Made by a program: the position numbers and the translations under genes. Under the pieces are notes generated by a model. That model was not told the DNA's origin. It ran no database searches and worked only from the letters and a program-made list of their open reading frames with translations. This document shows positions 11,784-22,157 of a stretch of DNA of 64,000 nucleotides, piece after piece. Each line of letters begins with the position of its first letter. Within the stretch, counting starts at the first letter, position 1. The DNA comes from Mycobacterium asiaticum (GTDB taxonomy: Bacteria > Actinomycetota > Actinomycetes > Mycobacteriales > Mycobacteriaceae), in the NCBI RefSeq assembly GCF_001673365.1, contig NZ_LZLS01000003.1, positions 172,310 to 236,309 on the forward strand. The letters are read 5' to 3'.

Positions 11784-12589
11784 TGCGGACCCTCCTGAAC
11801 AGCGTGTTGCACCGCGTTGACAAGTTCGTCGCCGAGCAACGCGCGGTCGGTCTGGGCGCGCAGCCAGAGGAAGTATTCGACGTTGCCCGAGGGACCCGGC
11901 AGCGGGCTGGCCGTGACGCCGATGGTGTGCCAGCCCAGCGTCCCGGCACGCCGGGAAACGGCGAGCACCGAATTCATGCGCAGCACAGGATCCTGCACCA
12001 CACCCCCGGGCCCGACGGCGCCCTTGCCCACCTCAAACTGCGGCTTCACCATGGGAACGATATCGGCGTCGGGACAAGCGCAGGCAACCAGCGCGGGCAA
12101 CACCGTCGCCAACGAGATGAATGACAGGTCGGCCACCACCAGATTGACGGGACCGCCGACGGCCTCCGGCGACAGGTCGCGCACGTTGGTCCGCTCCACA
12201 ACCGTCACGCGCGCGTCGCTGCGCAGCGACCACGCGAGCTGACCGTAGCCGACATCGGCGGCGACGACTTCGGTGGCGCCACGATCCAGTAGTACCTCGG
12301 TAAACCCGCCGGTCGAGGCACCGGCATCGAGGCAGCGGCGGCCCTCGACCGTGATCTGGAAGGCGTCCAACGCTCCGATGAGTTTGTGCGCCCCGCGAGA
12401 GACCCAGCTGCGTTCGCCGTCATCGGCGACAGTGATCGCCGCGGTGATGGCGACCGCGGTGGCTGGCTTTGCCGCGGGCAACCCGTCGATCCGCACCTTG
12501 CCGGCGCCGATCAGCTCGGCGGCCTGCTGCCGCGAACGCGCCAGGCCTCGCCGCACCAGCTCGGCGTCAACGCGGGCACGCCGCGGCAT
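11780..12589 (-). CDS. tlyA: TlyA rRNA 2'-O-methyltransferase / putative haemolysin
   Basis: 269 aa. An N-terminal S4 RNA-binding domain (about 1-60, [20 protein letters not shown]) is joined to an FtsJ-type methyltransferase domain with SAM motif [11 protein letters not shown] at 88-98. The K-D-K-E catalytic set is visible as GAHKL (K69), [15 protein letters not shown] and NVEYFLW. TlyA methylates 16S C1409 and 23S C1920; loss confers capreomycin/viomycin resistance. The gene appears intact. Start ATG 12589 lies 8 nt after the stop of the small gene upstream. Confidence 0.96.
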   Translation of the reverse strand: MPRRARVDAELVRRGLARSRQQAAELIGAGKVRIDGLPAAKPATAVAITAAITVADDGERSWVSRGAHKLIGALDAFQITVEGRRCLDAGASTGGFTEVLLDRGATEVVAADVGYGQLAWSLRSDARVTVVERTNVRDLSPEAVGGPVNLVVADLSFISLATVLPALVACACPDADIVPMVKPQFEVGKGAVGPGGVVQDPVLRMNSVLAVSRRAGTLGWHTIGVTASPLPGPSGNVEYFLWLRAQTDRALLGDELVNAVQHAVQEGPQ

Positions 12590-12597
12590 GCGCGCAC

Positions 12598-12774
12598 TCA
12601 GCCCTTCTCCGCCGACTCCAGCGCCTGCAACAGCACGTCGTGCGCCTCCGAAAGGCGCCGGGCAATGTCCTCCAACTCGTCCAGCGACGGGCCGACGGTG
12701 GCGTCTGTCGTGTCAGGCAACTGGGCCAGCAGCGATTCGATTTCCGCGCGTATCTGATCAGGATCGATAGTCAT
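12598..12774 (-). CDS. small acidic protein of unknown function (Rv1693-like)
   Basis: 58 aa, reading MTIDPDQIRAEIESLLAQLP and ending LLQALESAEKG. Highly acidic and predicted almost wholly helical (heptad-like Leu spacing), without membrane segment or Cys. Length and position between the HAD phosphatase and tlyA match the 58-aa Rv1693. It ends 8 nt before tlyA and starts 7 nt after the phosphatase stop, so it belongs to the same transcription unit. Function unknown; a small helical partner protein is one possibility. Confidence 0.85.
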   Translation of the reverse strand: MTIDPDQIRAEIESLLAQLPDTTDATVGPSLDELEDIARRLSEAHDVLLQALESAEKG

Positions 12775-12781
12775 TGCGCTC

Positions 12782-13786
12782 CTACGCTAGTAGGGACCAG
12801 CGCTCCAGCGCGTCCCGGGCCTGATCGTCACCGGCTTCGATGTTCACCGAGCCCGACGCATCCCAGACGGCGCTCGCCACCGCACGCACGATCGAAAGAT
12901 CGTCGCCCTGTTCGTCACCGTTCACGGTGACCGTTGCCGTCTCGTCCCCGACGTCGACGCGCCAGCCCGGCTGCGGTCCCACCTTCAACACCTCACCATC
13001 CTGATGCAGCGACCGAAGGTCCTGACCAAGGTAAGTGGGCCGCTGGGCGGGTTCGGCGTATACCGCGTCGCGAGCGGAATTCACGCCAGTGAGCACCATC
13101 AGGCTGGGCAACTCCGCGGCGTTGGCGCCTTCGATGTCGGTGTCCAGGCGGTCACCGACCACCAGCGGTGCTCGAAAGTCGCCGCGTTCCACCGCATCCT
13201 TCATCAACTGTGGTCCCGGTTTACCCGCCACCTGGGGTTCGGATCCGGTGGCGGCACGCAATGCGGCGACCAGAGATCCGTTGCCGGGCAACAACCCTCG
13301 CTCGGTGGGCAGCGTGAAGTCGACGTTGGCCGCTACCCACAGCGCACCGGCCCGGATGGCCAGCGTGGCCTCGGCGAGTTCGGGCCAACCGACGGTCTTG
13401 GACAGCCCTTGGACGACGGCATCCGGCCCGTCGTCGAAGCAATGGACCGGTTTCAAACCGGCGGCGGTGATCTCGTCGGCCAGTGCGTCGGTGCCGACGA
13501 TCAGCACTTTCGAACCGGGCTGCAGTTGCGCGGCGAGCAGGTGGGCGGCGCTTTGCGCGCTCGTGACGACATCGTCGCTGCCGGCGGTAAAACCGAGCTC
13601 CCGCAGATGTGCGGCGACGTCGTCGGCGCTACGCGAGGCGTTGTTGGTGACAAACAGTTTGCGGTAGTCGATTCCGTCTAACGACTCGACCGCCCCCTCG
13701 GTCGGACTGTGACCACGAAAGACCGTGCCATCCAAGTCGAGCAATAGACAGTCGTATTGTTGCGCAACGCTTTTCGTGTCAGCCAA
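12782..13786 (-). CDS. HAD-family phosphatase (glycerol-3-phosphate phosphatase type)
   Basis: About 334 aa if started at TTG 13786. HAD motif I is DLDGT near residues 17-21 (CLLLDLDGTVFRG), motif II FVTNNAS, and the C-terminal APLVVGDRLDTDIEGANAA carries the motif IV acidic pair, as in NagD/phosphoglycolate phosphatase enzymes with a C2 cap. The M. tuberculosis homologue Rv1692 has been characterised as a D-glycerol-3-phosphate phosphatase in glycerophospholipid recycling. At the position of the M. tuberculosis ATG start (MKSIAQ) this sequence has ACG (ACG AAA AGC), so an upstream TTG overlapping the TPR gene by 8 nt is the best start candidate. C-terminal about 70 residues form a separate small domain. 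Confidence 0.9.
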   Translation of the reverse strand: MADTKSVAQQYDCLLLDLDGTVFRGHSPTEGAVESLDGIDYRKLFVTNNASRSADDVAAHLRELGFTAGSDDVVTSAQSAAHLLAAQLQPGSKVLIVGTDALADEITAAGLKPVHCFDDGPDAVVQGLSKTVGWPELAEATLAIRAGALWVAANVDFTLPTERGLLPGNGSLVAALRAATGSEPQVAGKPGPQLMKDAVERGDFRAPLVVGDRLDTDIEGANAAELPSLMVLTGVNSARDAVYAEPAQRPTYLGQDLRSLHQDGEVLKVGPQPGWRVDVGDETATVTVNGDEQGDDLSIVRAVASAVWDASGSVNIEAGDDQARDALERWSLLA

Positions 13787-14552
13787 GTTCGCCGACCCGG
13801 TCCTCGGCGTCGGTGACACCGTCCACATCGGCGGCCGCAGACCGCAAAAACCATTGCAGGGCTTCGTCGGTGCGTCCGAGCGTCAAAAGTGTGTCGGCGT
13901 AGGCGTAGAACAGCCGCGCGGCCGTTGAACCCGTGCGGGTGGGATCCAGTTGAGGGGTGGCCAACACCGTCAGCGCCTGCTCGAGTTGCCCGAGGTCGGC
14001 GCGCGCGCCGGCGGCCACGATGCGCAACTCGTCGGCGTCGTCGCCACTGAGCTCGGCCGCCTCCGGGCCGCGGGCCAGGTCGATGGCCCGCTGCGGACGA
14101 CCGAGGCCACGCTCGCAATCGGCGATCAGCGCCAACAACGCGGATTTACTGCCCATCCGGCGCGCGGCACGGAATTCGGCCAGCGCCTGAGCCCAATCGC
14201 CGCAGCGATAGGCGGCGATTCCGACAGCCTCGCGAACCGCGGCGATCCGACTGGCCCGAGCCCGGGCCGCGCGTGCGTGATTCAGCGCGGCTTGCGGATC
14301 TTCGTCGAGTAGGCCGCCGGCGGCGACCAGATGACGGGCCACGGCGTCGGCAGTTGCCCGGTCCAAAGTGCTCAGGTCGCGCCGGACATCGGGCGCGAGT
14401 TGTTTGGCGTCGATGTCGGCGGGAATCACCGGCCCCGCGACGTTGTCATTGGCCGGTACGGCCTGGGGTTGGGCAGGTCGCGCCCGTCCCGGCCCGGATC
14501 TCCGCGGCGCGCCGTTGGACGCTGGTCGCGGGCGCCGCCTGTCTTCAACCAC
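13779..14552 (-). CDS. tetratricopeptide-repeat protein (Rv1691-like)
   Basis: 257 aa from GTG 14552. A basic, proline-rich N-terminus (MVEDRRRPRPASNGAPRRSG) of about 45 residues is followed by helical repeats with TPR spacing: DPQAALNHARAARARASR, DWAQALAEFRAARRMGSKSA, GRPQRAIDLARGPEAA, ARLFYAYADTLLTLGRTDEA. No enzymatic motif or signal peptide. TPR arrays mediate protein-protein contacts; the partner is unknown. First gene of the run leading to recN and divergent from the first PE_PGRS gene. Confidence 0.88.
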   Translation of the reverse strand: MVEDRRRPRPASNGAPRRSGPGRARPAQPQAVPANDNVAGPVIPADIDAKQLAPDVRRDLSTLDRATADAVARHLVAAGGLLDEDPQAALNHARAARARASRIAAVREAVGIAAYRCGDWAQALAEFRAARRMGSKSALLALIADCERGLGRPQRAIDLARGPEAAELSGDDADELRIVAAGARADLGQLEQALTVLATPQLDPTRTGSTAARLFYAYADTLLTLGRTDEALQWFLRSAAADVDGVTDAEDRVGELG

Positions 14553-14685
14553 TCGCTAGAGGTTACGGGTAGCGCCGGTGCGCCCACAATTTGCCGGTCG
14601 GCGACCGGCACCCCGTGCAGCGCCACTACCAGCGCATTCCATCACAATTCATATATTGGGCAACGCCTGCGTAACAGCCTGAGCC

Positions 14686-16986
14686 ATGCCCTTTGTCAGT
14701 GTGCTGCCGGAAATGGTGGCCACAGCCGCCGGTGAACTGATCGACATCGGCTCCAGGATTGACTCCGCCAATCTGGCCGCGGCGGTGCCGACCACCACGC
14801 TGCTAGCGGCGGGTACTGATGAGGTATCGACAGCCATCGCAGCGCTGTTCAGCAACCACGCACACGCGTATCAGGCCATCAGCGCGCAGGTCGCCGACTT
14901 CGACTACCAATTCACTAGAGCCCTGTCCGGTGGCGCGGCGGCATACGCGACTGCTGAGACCACCAACGCTTTGGACCAGCTGTTGTCCATAATCAACGCG
15001 CCCTCGGTCGCGCTGACTGGGCGCGGCCTGATCGGCAACGGGACCGATGCAACCACTGCAGGCGGTAACGGCGGTAACGCGGGATGGCTGTTCGGCAACG
15101 GAGGCAGCGGCGCGGCAGGCGGTGCCGGAAAGGTCGGCGGCAACGGTGGATCGGCCGGCCTGATTGGCATCGGCGGTACCGGCGGCACGGGTGGCGCCGG
15201 CGCGACCGGAGGCGCCGGCGGAGTTGGCGGATTGCTCTTCGGTGCTGGCGGCACCGGAGGCGCGGGCGGTCAGGCCACCAGTACCAGTGCCGGCGGGTTC
15301 GGCGGCACCGGCGGGGCGGCTGGGCTCTTCGGATGGGGCGGCACCGGCGGACTCGGCGGCGATGCCGGCAGCTATACCGGCAACGGTGGCATCGGCGGCA
15401 CGGGCGGCTTGGGTGGAGCGCTATTCGGGGCCGGCGGAAATGGAGGTGCCGGCGGCGCCGGTTCGAGCACCAGCTACGGCGGCGCGGGCGGCGACGGAGG
15501 AGCGGCCGGTGCCTTCGGCAACGGCGGAACGGGTGGGCTCGGCGGCACCGGCATGGTCGGCGGCCACGGCGGCAACGGCGGCCAAATGGGCGGTAACGGT
15601 GGCGACGGCGGCCAAGGCGGAATCGGCCGATTCGCCACTGTGCCAGGATTTTCCAACATTGATCCCGGGCAAGGCGGCACCGGCGGCGATTCCTACCTCT
15701 TCGGCAACGGCGGCAACGGCGGCCAAGGCGGTACCGGCTGGCATGGATCCGACGCCGTCAACCCCAGCCACGCCATCAACACCGCGGTCGCCAAGGCCGG
15801 GGCATCGAACGGGACGCCGACCAACCCGGCGAACAACTCCTTTGCACCAATCACGGGCGGAGATGGCACAGCCGGATCTACCGGCGCAGCGGGCCAGGAC
15901 GGCGGAACCGGTGGGTCAGGCGGGTCCGTGTTCTCTCAGCACACCAGCAACGCCACCGGCGGACGGGGAGGCGACGGCGGCAAAGCCGGGGTCGGCGGCG
16001 CAAACGGTGGCAATGGGGGCGCGGGCGGCGACGGCGGCGCCACTGCTGACACCTACGCAGATTTCATCACCGGTGGTCGTGGGGGCGACGGCGGCGATGG
16101 CAGTGCATCCGGCGGCGCCGGCGGTACCGGGGGCACCGGCGGCACGGCCAAGGCTCCGACTACCCACACCATAGGAGGTGACGGGGGTGCAGGCGGTAAC
16201 GGTGCCGCCAGCACCGCCAAGGCCGGTGACGGCGGCATCGGAGGTCTCGGCGGTAACGGTGGTCACGCTGGTCAGATATTCGGAAACGGCGGAGCCGGCG
16301 GCCAAGGCGGGACCGGCGGGACGGGCGGGACCGGCGCAACAGGCGGTGCCGGTGGCTTCGGCGGCGCGGGCGGCGCGGGGATCGGCCAACAGCATGATCC
16401 CGTCGCCAACGGCGGTGTCGGTGGCGACGGCGGCGACGGCGGAACCGGCAGTGTCGGCGGCAATGGCGGTACGGGCGGTGCCGGTGGAAACGGGGGCGCC
16501 GGTGCCAAGTTCATCGGCAACGGCGGAGCAGGCGGAAACGCCGGAAACGGCGGAATCGGGGGTACCGGAGGCACCGGCGGCGCGGGCGGACATGGCGGCG
16601 CTGGCGGTCTCGGCGATGCCGGCGTGGTCGGGTATCCCGGCGACGGAAGCATGCACGACCAGGGCGGCATCGGTGGCGCGGGCGGAACAGGTGGAACCGG
16701 CGGCAAAGGCGGAACGGGTGGCAATGGGGGCGCCGCAGGGGTTCAGGGTGGTGCCGGTGCACCCGGCGGCCTGATCGGGCTTGCGGGTCAAGTCGGATCC
16801 GTGGGGGTCGCCGGCGGCGGTGGAGCGGGCGGCGACGGCGGAGCCGTCGGCACGGGCGGCGTCGGCGGTGACGGCGGTTACTTCATCCCCGGCGGCACAG
16901 GCCCGTTCAGCGGCACCGGACACGACGGCGCCAATGGCGCCAACGGCACCACTCTTGGCCGCGGCGCGTCTGGCCAGTCCGGATAG
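14686..16986 (+). CDS. PE_PGRS family protein 1
   Basis: 766 aa. The N-terminal PE domain (about 1-95) starts MPFVSVLPEMVATAAGELID, with the Pro-Glu pair at 8-9 and the ESX secretion motif YxxxE as Y87-E91 (YATAE). The linker GRGLIGNGTDATT is followed by a Gly-Ala/Gly-Asn rich PGRS region (GGAGG, GGNGG, GGTGG repeats) to the C-terminus, interrupted by unique islands such as IGRFATVPGFSNIDPG and SDAVNPSHAINTAVAKAG. PE_PGRS proteins are exported by ESX-5 to the outer envelope or surface; specific roles are mostly unknown. Its PGRS sequence is distinct from the next two genes. A possible -10 TATATT lies near 14655. Confidence 0.93.
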   Translation: MPFVSVLPEMVATAAGELIDIGSRIDSANLAAAVPTTTLLAAGTDEVSTAIAALFSNHAHAYQAISAQVADFDYQFTRALSGGAAAYATAETTNALDQLLSIINAPSVALTGRGLIGNGTDATTAGGNGGNAGWLFGNGGSGAAGGAGKVGGNGGSAGLIGIGGTGGTGGAGATGGAGGVGGLLFGAGGTGGAGGQATSTSAGGFGGTGGAAGLFGWGGTGGLGGDAGSYTGNGGIGGTGGLGGALFGAGGNGGAGGAGSSTSYGGAGGDGGAAGAFGNGGTGGLGGTGMVGGHGGNGGQMGGNGGDGGQGGIGRFATVPGFSNIDPGQGGTGGDSYLFGNGGNGGQGGTGWHGSDAVNPSHAINTAVAKAGASNGTPTNPANNSFAPITGGDGTAGSTGAAGQDGGTGGSGGSVFSQHTSNATGGRGGDGGKAGVGGANGGNGGAGGDGGATADTYADFITGGRGGDGGDGSASGGAGGTGGTGGTAKAPTTHTIGGDGGAGGNGAASTAKAGDGGIGGLGGNGGHAGQIFGNGGAGGQGGTGGTGGTGATGGAGGFGGAGGAGIGQQHDPVANGGVGGDGGDGGTGSVGGNGGTGGAGGNGGAGAKFIGNGGAGGNAGNGGIGGTGGTGGAGGHGGAGGLGDAGVVGYPGDGSMHDQGGIGGAGGTGGTGGKGGTGGNGGAAGVQGGAGAPGGLIGLAGQVGSVGVAGGGGAGGDGGAVGTGGVGGDGGYFIPGGTGPFSGTGHDGANGANGTTLGRGASGQSG

Positions 16987-17050
16987 CGACATCGCATGCG
17001 TTGCAGCCGAACGTCTTTAGAGCCTTCCATCACGGACTAGGAGTGTGCCG

Positions 17051-19537
17051 ATGTCGTTCCTAACGGTTAGCGCTGAACTCGTGTCAAGTGCCGCCGCCGA
17101 TCTGGCTGGTATTGGTTCGTCGATTGATGTCGCGAATTTTGCTGCCGCGGTGCCGACGACGGCGTTGGCAGCGGCTGCTGGGGATGAGGTGTCGGCTGCG
17201 ATCGCGGAGTTGTTCGGTGCTCATGCCCAGCACTATCAGGACATTGGTGCGCAGGTAGCCCGGCTGCAGCGGGAGTTCGTGGCCTCGCTGCAGACCGCGG
17301 GGGGCGTTTATGCTGCGGCCGAGGCTGCCGCGGCCAGCCCGCTGCAGCCAGTTCTAGATGCCATCAACGCCCCGGTGATCTCCCTGACTGGACGCGCGCT
17401 GATCGCTGATGGCGCCAACGCCACCACCCCCGGCGGCAACGGCGGGGATGCCGGCTGGCTGTGGGGCAACGGCGGCAACGGCGCCGCCGGCGCGGCCGGT
17501 CAATCCGGCGGCAACGGTGGAGCCGGCGGCTGGCTAGGCGGCAACGGCGGCAACGGCGGGGCCGGGGGCAACGGAACCCGCAGCGACGTCATCGGCGGGC
17601 GCGGCGGGGCCGGCGGCATGGGCGGTGCCGGGGGCAGCGGCGGATTCTGGGGCAACGGCGGGCTCGGCGGCGACGGCGGCACCGGCGGACCGACCACCCA
17701 ACTCAACGGCCATGCCGGAGCCGGCGGCAACGCCGGTGCCGGCGGCAACGCCGGATACTTCGGCACCGGCGGCAACGGCGGACACGGCGGAGCCGGCGGC
17801 AGCGGCATCACCGGCGGGGTCGGCGGCAACGGCGGGGCCGGCGGCACCGGGGGAAGCTGGTACGGCAACGGCGGCACCGGCGGGGCCGGCGGCGACGGCG
17901 GCGGCGGATTCACCGCCGGCAACAGCGGCACCGGCGGCAACGGCGGATCCGCAGGCCTGCTCGGGGCCGGCGGCAACGGCGGCAACGGCGGCACCGCCTC
18001 ATCTAGCCTGAGCCAAAACAACACCGCAGGCGCCGGCGGCAACGGCGGCAACGGCGGCCAGCTCTACGGCGACGGCGGCAACGGCGGCAACGGCGGAACA
18101 GCCGCACTCTTTGCCGGCCACGGCGGCCACGGCGGCACCGGCGGCAACGCCGGCACCATCGGCAACGGCGGCAACGGCGGCTACGGCGGCACCGGCGCCA
18201 CCGGCGGCAACGGCGGCAACGCCGGCCAACTCTTCGGCAACGGCGGCAACGGCGGCCAAGGCGGCACCGGCGCCCCCGCCATCAACGACTTCATCAGCTT
18301 CCCCGAAATCACCCCCGGCCAAGGCGGCAACGGCGGCAACTCCTACCTCATCGGCAACGGCGGCAACGGCGGCCAAGGCGGCACCGGCTACACCGGCGCC
18401 GACGGCATCAACCCCACGGTCATCACATCGGCCACCAACGGAAATGCCGGACCGTCCTACGGCACCCCGAGCAATCCCACCTATCAATCTCCCTACACAG
18501 GTGGTAACGGCTCTGGCGGCCAATTGGGCTCCGCGACAGTAAATGGCGGCAACGGCGGCGCGGGCGGAAGCGTGTATTCCGGGCAGAACGGGCCAACCGG
18601 CGGCAACGGCGGCAACGGCGGCAATGGAGCAAACGGCGGCGTCGGCGGCGCTGGCGGGAACGCAAACACCGACCCCAATGGGTCAACTTTCGGCGCGATC
18701 GCACACGCCGGTAAGGGCGGCAACGGTGGCGATGCCCTCGCCGCCGGCGGGCAGGGCGGCGATGGAGGCAACGGCGGCTCAGCCACCTCCAACAACGGAG
18801 GGTTGGCTTACGCAGGTGCCGGCGGCAAGGGCGGTATGGGCGGCGTAGGAGCCGCGGGCGGTAACGGCGGCACCGGCGGGACCGGCGGCAACGGCGGCAA
18901 CGCCGGACAGCTGTTCGGCAACGGCGGCGGCGGCGGTGCCGGCGGAACCGGTGGTGCGGGCGGCCTCGGGGCGGTGGGCGGTGTTGGCGGAGACGGCGGG
19001 GGCGGCGGTACGGCCCAAGGCGGCTTTTACTCGCAGGGATATCCCGAAAACGGCAGCTCTATCTCGGGAGGTAACGGCGGCGCGGGCGGGATCGGCGGTC
19101 ATGGCGGCAACGCCGGGAACGGCGGCGCCGGCGGCAATGGCGGAAATGGCGCGCAGTTCTTCGGGAGCGGCGGCAATGGCGGCAATGCGGGCGCGGGCGG
19201 CATCGGTGGATTAGGCGGCTTCGGGGGCGCCGGCGGTTCCGGCGGGCAAGGCGGTGGGGCCGCAATCGGCAGTACCGGTGGCGCGGCGGGTACCGGCGGC
19301 CAGGGCGGCGACGGGGGTGACGGTGGCCACGGCGGACTCAGCGGCGGAGCGGGCGGCCAGGGCGGGATGTTTGGAAGCGCCGGCAACCGCGGGTCTGCCG
19401 GCCAGGGCGGCTCGGGCGGCAGCGGCGGTGAAGGCGGTGGCCCAGGCAGCCAAGGAGCCGCCGGCTCCGGCGTCGGCGGTACGCGTGGGGCCGAAGGCAG
19501 TTATGGCATCGCCGGTGATTTTGGTGAGGCCGGATGA
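17051..19537 (+). CDS. PE_PGRS family protein 2
   Basis: 828 aa from ATG 17051, chosen because AGGAG (17039-17043) lies 7 nt upstream; a GTG at 17045 is also in frame. The PE domain ([21 protein letters not shown]87-E91 motif YAAAE) leads into [19 protein letters not shown] and a long PGRS domain. From 17306 to 18404 the DNA appears identical to 19944-21042 in the next gene, covering the end of the PE domain and the first half of the PGRS. The remainder (about residues 452-828) is unique. Tandem with PE_PGRS 1 (64-nt gap) and 3 (151-nt gap). Confidence 0.93.
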   Translation: MSFLTVSAELVSSAAADLAGIGSSIDVANFAAAVPTTALAAAAGDEVSAAIAELFGAHAQHYQDIGAQVARLQREFVASLQTAGGVYAAAEAAAASPLQPVLDAINAPVISLTGRALIADGANATTPGGNGGDAGWLWGNGGNGAAGAAGQSGGNGGAGGWLGGNGGNGGAGGNGTRSDVIGGRGGAGGMGGAGGSGGFWGNGGLGGDGGTGGPTTQLNGHAGAGGNAGAGGNAGYFGTGGNGGHGGAGGSGITGGVGGNGGAGGTGGSWYGNGGTGGAGGDGGGGFTAGNSGTGGNGGSAGLLGAGGNGGNGGTASSSLSQNNTAGAGGNGGNGGQLYGDGGNGGNGGTAALFAGHGGHGGTGGNAGTIGNGGNGGYGGTGATGGNGGNAGQLFGNGGNGGQGGTGAPAINDFISFPEITPGQGGNGGNSYLIGNGGNGGQGGTGYTGADGINPTVITSATNGNAGPSYGTPSNPTYQSPYTGGNGSGGQLGSATVNGGNGGAGGSVYSGQNGPTGGNGGNGGNGANGGVGGAGGNANTDPNGSTFGAIAHAGKGGNGGDALAAGGQGGDGGNGGSATSNNGGLAYAGAGGKGGMGGVGAAGGNGGTGGTGGNGGNAGQLFGNGGGGGAGGTGGAGGLGAVGGVGGDGGGGGTAQGGFYSQGYPENGSSISGGNGGAGGIGGHGGNAGNGGAGGNGGNGAQFFGSGGNGGNAGAGGIGGLGGFGGAGGSGGQGGGAAIGSTGGAAGTGGQGGDGGDGGHGGLSGGAGGQGGMFGSAGNRGSAGQGGSGGSGGEGGGPGSQGAAGSGVGGTRGAEGSYGIAGDFGEAG
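17306..18404 (+). repeat. 1,099-bp direct repeat, copy 1
   Basis: Every translated frame of this block matches the block at 19944-21042 (constant offset 2,638), so the two copies appear identical at nucleotide level, synonymous sites included. Flanks diverge sharply on both sides (PE domain upstream, PGRS downstream). Confidence 0.9.
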
Positions 19538-19688
19538 CGCCTGACCGGACCAAGTCGCGACGAGTCTTCGACGAAAAAGTTGTTGCGGCACAGGTTTTTC
19601 AGAGCATTTGGCGGCCAGATCGGCTTGCCGTCGAAACATAGATCATCCGGTTGGCCCAACCGATCGGGTGCGGGATAGGAGTGCGCCG

Positions 19689-22154
19689 ATGTCGTTCTTA
19701 ACTGTGACTTCGGAACTGGTCTCGGCGGCGGCACATGACCTGGCCGACATCGGGTCGTTGATCACGGCTGCTAACGCGGCAGCTGTGTTGCCGACGTCGG
19801 GTCTGGCTGTTGCTGCTGGGGATGAAGTCTCGGCTGCGATTGCGGAGTTGTTCGGGAGCCATGCTCGCGAGTATCAGGCGATCAGCGCGCGGATTGCGGG
19901 ACTGCAAGAGCAGTTCGTCGCGACCTTGAATGGTGCGGGCGCTGTTTATGCTGCGGCCGAGGCTGCCGCGGCCAGCCCGCTGCAGCCAGTTCTAGATGCC
20001 ATCAACGCCCCGGTGATCTCCCTGACTGGACGCGCGCTGATCGCTGATGGCGCCAACGCCACCACCCCCGGCGGCAACGGCGGGGATGCCGGCTGGCTGT
20101 GGGGCAACGGCGGCAACGGCGCCGCCGGCGCGGCCGGTCAATCCGGCGGCAACGGTGGAGCCGGCGGCTGGCTAGGCGGCAACGGCGGCAACGGCGGGGC
20201 CGGGGGCAACGGAACCCGCAGCGACGTCATCGGCGGGCGCGGCGGGGCCGGCGGCATGGGCGGTGCCGGGGGCAGCGGCGGATTCTGGGGCAACGGCGGG
20301 CTCGGCGGCGACGGCGGCACCGGCGGACCGACCACCCAACTCAACGGCCATGCCGGAGCCGGCGGCAACGCCGGTGCCGGCGGCAACGCCGGATACTTCG
20401 GCACCGGCGGCAACGGCGGACACGGCGGAGCCGGCGGCAGCGGCATCACCGGCGGGGTCGGCGGCAACGGCGGGGCCGGCGGCACCGGGGGAAGCTGGTA
20501 CGGCAACGGCGGCACCGGCGGGGCCGGCGGCGACGGCGGCGGCGGATTCACCGCCGGCAACAGCGGCACCGGCGGCAACGGCGGATCCGCAGGCCTGCTC
20601 GGGGCCGGCGGCAACGGCGGCAACGGCGGCACCGCCTCATCTAGCCTGAGCCAAAACAACACCGCAGGCGCCGGCGGCAACGGCGGCAACGGCGGCCAGC
20701 TCTACGGCGACGGCGGCAACGGCGGCAACGGCGGAACAGCCGCACTCTTTGCCGGCCACGGCGGCCACGGCGGCACCGGCGGCAACGCCGGCACCATCGG
20801 CAACGGCGGCAACGGCGGCTACGGCGGCACCGGCGCCACCGGCGGCAACGGCGGCAACGCCGGCCAACTCTTCGGCAACGGCGGCAACGGCGGCCAAGGC
20901 GGCACCGGCGCCCCCGCCATCAACGACTTCATCAGCTTCCCCGAAATCACCCCCGGCCAAGGCGGCAACGGCGGCAACTCCTACCTCATCGGCAACGGCG
21001 GCAACGGCGGCCAAGGCGGCACCGGCTACACCGGCGCCGACGTACCCAAGCTCGACAACCTCTCAACGGCCACCTCAGGCACAGCAGGCAGCGGCGCACC
21101 AGGTGGTACTGGCAACGCCACGATGAACGGCGGCGCCGGCGGTTCGGGGGCCAATGTCACCACCAACAACGGAAGCGGCCAGGCCGGCGGTAACGGCGGC
21201 AATGGGGCCAACGGGGGTAACGGCGGAGATGGTGGCACGGCTAGCGGCGCACCCAATATCGCCCAGAACCAGGTTGTGCAGGGCGGCAACGGCGGCCGAG
21301 GCGGTGACGCTCTCGGCAATGGCGGCAACGGCGGCAACGGCGGCAACGGCGGCGCGGCGACTGACACTGGCGATATCGGCAACGCGGCCGGAGGCCTCGG
21401 CGGCGTGGGCGGCAACGGCGCCGATGGCACTGGATCCGGTGGCAACGGCGGCAACGGCGGACTGGGTGGCAACGGCGGCAACGCCGGACAGCTGTTCGGC
21501 AACGGCGGCCGAGGCGGAAATGGTGGAACCGGTGGGGCCGGCGGGGCCGCCATCTCCGGGGGCAATGGCGGTAGCGGCGGCAACGGAGGAACCGCTTCCA
21601 GCGACTGGTACTCCCAAGGTTGGCCAAAGCGCGGAACCGTTGTCTCCGGAGGCGCTGGCGGCGACGGCGGGGACGCTGCTGGAATCGGCGGAAATGGCGG
21701 CAATGGGGGCGGCGGCGGCAACGGCGGCAACGGCGCGACATTCTTCGGATTCGGCGGCGATGGAGGATCCGCCGGCACGGGCGGTGCCGGCGGCGCAGGT
21801 GGGAGCGGCGGCAACGGCGGCAACGGCGGTCACGGCGGCAACGCCGTCGGCGATCCCGCTGCGACGCCGTTCATCTACGGCGGCGACGGCGGCGCCGGTG
21901 GCGACGGCGGCAATGGCAGCGACGGCGGCAAGGCCGGCCAAGGTGGCGTGAGTGGCGGCGCGGGCGGGCACGGCGGCATGTTGGGCGGCAATGGTGCTTT
22001 CGGTTCCGCGGGTGCCGCTGGTACAGCCGGTGCGGCAGGCAAAGCAGGCGCAGCAGGAGCCGGGGGCGCCGCGGGAACGGTCAACGGAAACCTCGATCCC
22101 AATGCCCACGCGGGCAGCCAGGGCACCCAGGGAACCAGCGGAAAAGCCGGCTAG
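19689..22154 (+). CDS. PE_PGRS family protein 3
   Basis: 821 aa from ATG 19689, preceded by TAGGAG (AGGAG, 7-nt spacing). The PE domain begins [20 protein letters not shown] and ends with the YAAAE secretion motif. The first 85 residues differ clearly from PE_PGRS 2 whereas residues about 86-451 are identical to it. A unique PGRS section follows, with islands such as [20 protein letters not shown] and a final alanine-rich tail. It ends 3 nt before the convergent DUF732 gene. Role unknown; predicted ESX-exported surface protein. Confidence 0.93.
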   Translation: MSFLTVTSELVSAAAHDLADIGSLITAANAAAVLPTSGLAVAAGDEVSAAIAELFGSHAREYQAISARIAGLQEQFVATLNGAGAVYAAAEAAAASPLQPVLDAINAPVISLTGRALIADGANATTPGGNGGDAGWLWGNGGNGAAGAAGQSGGNGGAGGWLGGNGGNGGAGGNGTRSDVIGGRGGAGGMGGAGGSGGFWGNGGLGGDGGTGGPTTQLNGHAGAGGNAGAGGNAGYFGTGGNGGHGGAGGSGITGGVGGNGGAGGTGGSWYGNGGTGGAGGDGGGGFTAGNSGTGGNGGSAGLLGAGGNGGNGGTASSSLSQNNTAGAGGNGGNGGQLYGDGGNGGNGGTAALFAGHGGHGGTGGNAGTIGNGGNGGYGGTGATGGNGGNAGQLFGNGGNGGQGGTGAPAINDFISFPEITPGQGGNGGNSYLIGNGGNGGQGGTGYTGADVPKLDNLSTATSGTAGSGAPGGTGNATMNGGAGGSGANVTTNNGSGQAGGNGGNGANGGNGGDGGTASGAPNIAQNQVVQGGNGGRGGDALGNGGNGGNGGNGGAATDTGDIGNAAGGLGGVGGNGADGTGSGGNGGNGGLGGNGGNAGQLFGNGGRGGNGGTGGAGGAAISGGNGGSGGNGGTASSDWYSQGWPKRGTVVSGGAGGDGGDAAGIGGNGGNGGGGGNGGNGATFFGFGGDGGSAGTGGAGGAGGSGGNGGNGGHGGNAVGDPAATPFIYGGDGGAGGDGGNGSDGGKAGQGGVSGGAGGHGGMLGGNGAFGSAGAAGTAGAAGKAGAAGAGGAAGTVNGNLDPNAHAGSQGTQGTSGKAG
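19944..21042 (+). repeat. 1,099-bp direct repeat, copy 2
   Basis: Second copy of the block at 17306-18404. The 5' breakpoint lies within the conserved [10 protein letters not shown] coding segment and the 3' breakpoint just after YTGAD, where the genes become unrelated. This fits recent gene conversion between tandem neighbours, or a partial duplication. Confidence 0.9.
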
Positions 22155-22157
22155 CGG

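Noticed and set aside
17500..18051. Proline-rich minus-strand frames opposite the PE_PGRS genes (also 20138-20689, 21026-21823, 16272-16724)
   Set aside because: GGC-rich PGRS DNA reads as Pro-Ala or Pro-Pro repeats on the other strand; they lack ribosome sites and just mirror the real repeats.
15061..22140. Short GGCGGCAACGGC-type repeats looking like a CRISPR or satellite array
   Set aside because: No constant spacer/repeat structure; the repeats stay in frame with the PGRS Gly-Gly-X coding.
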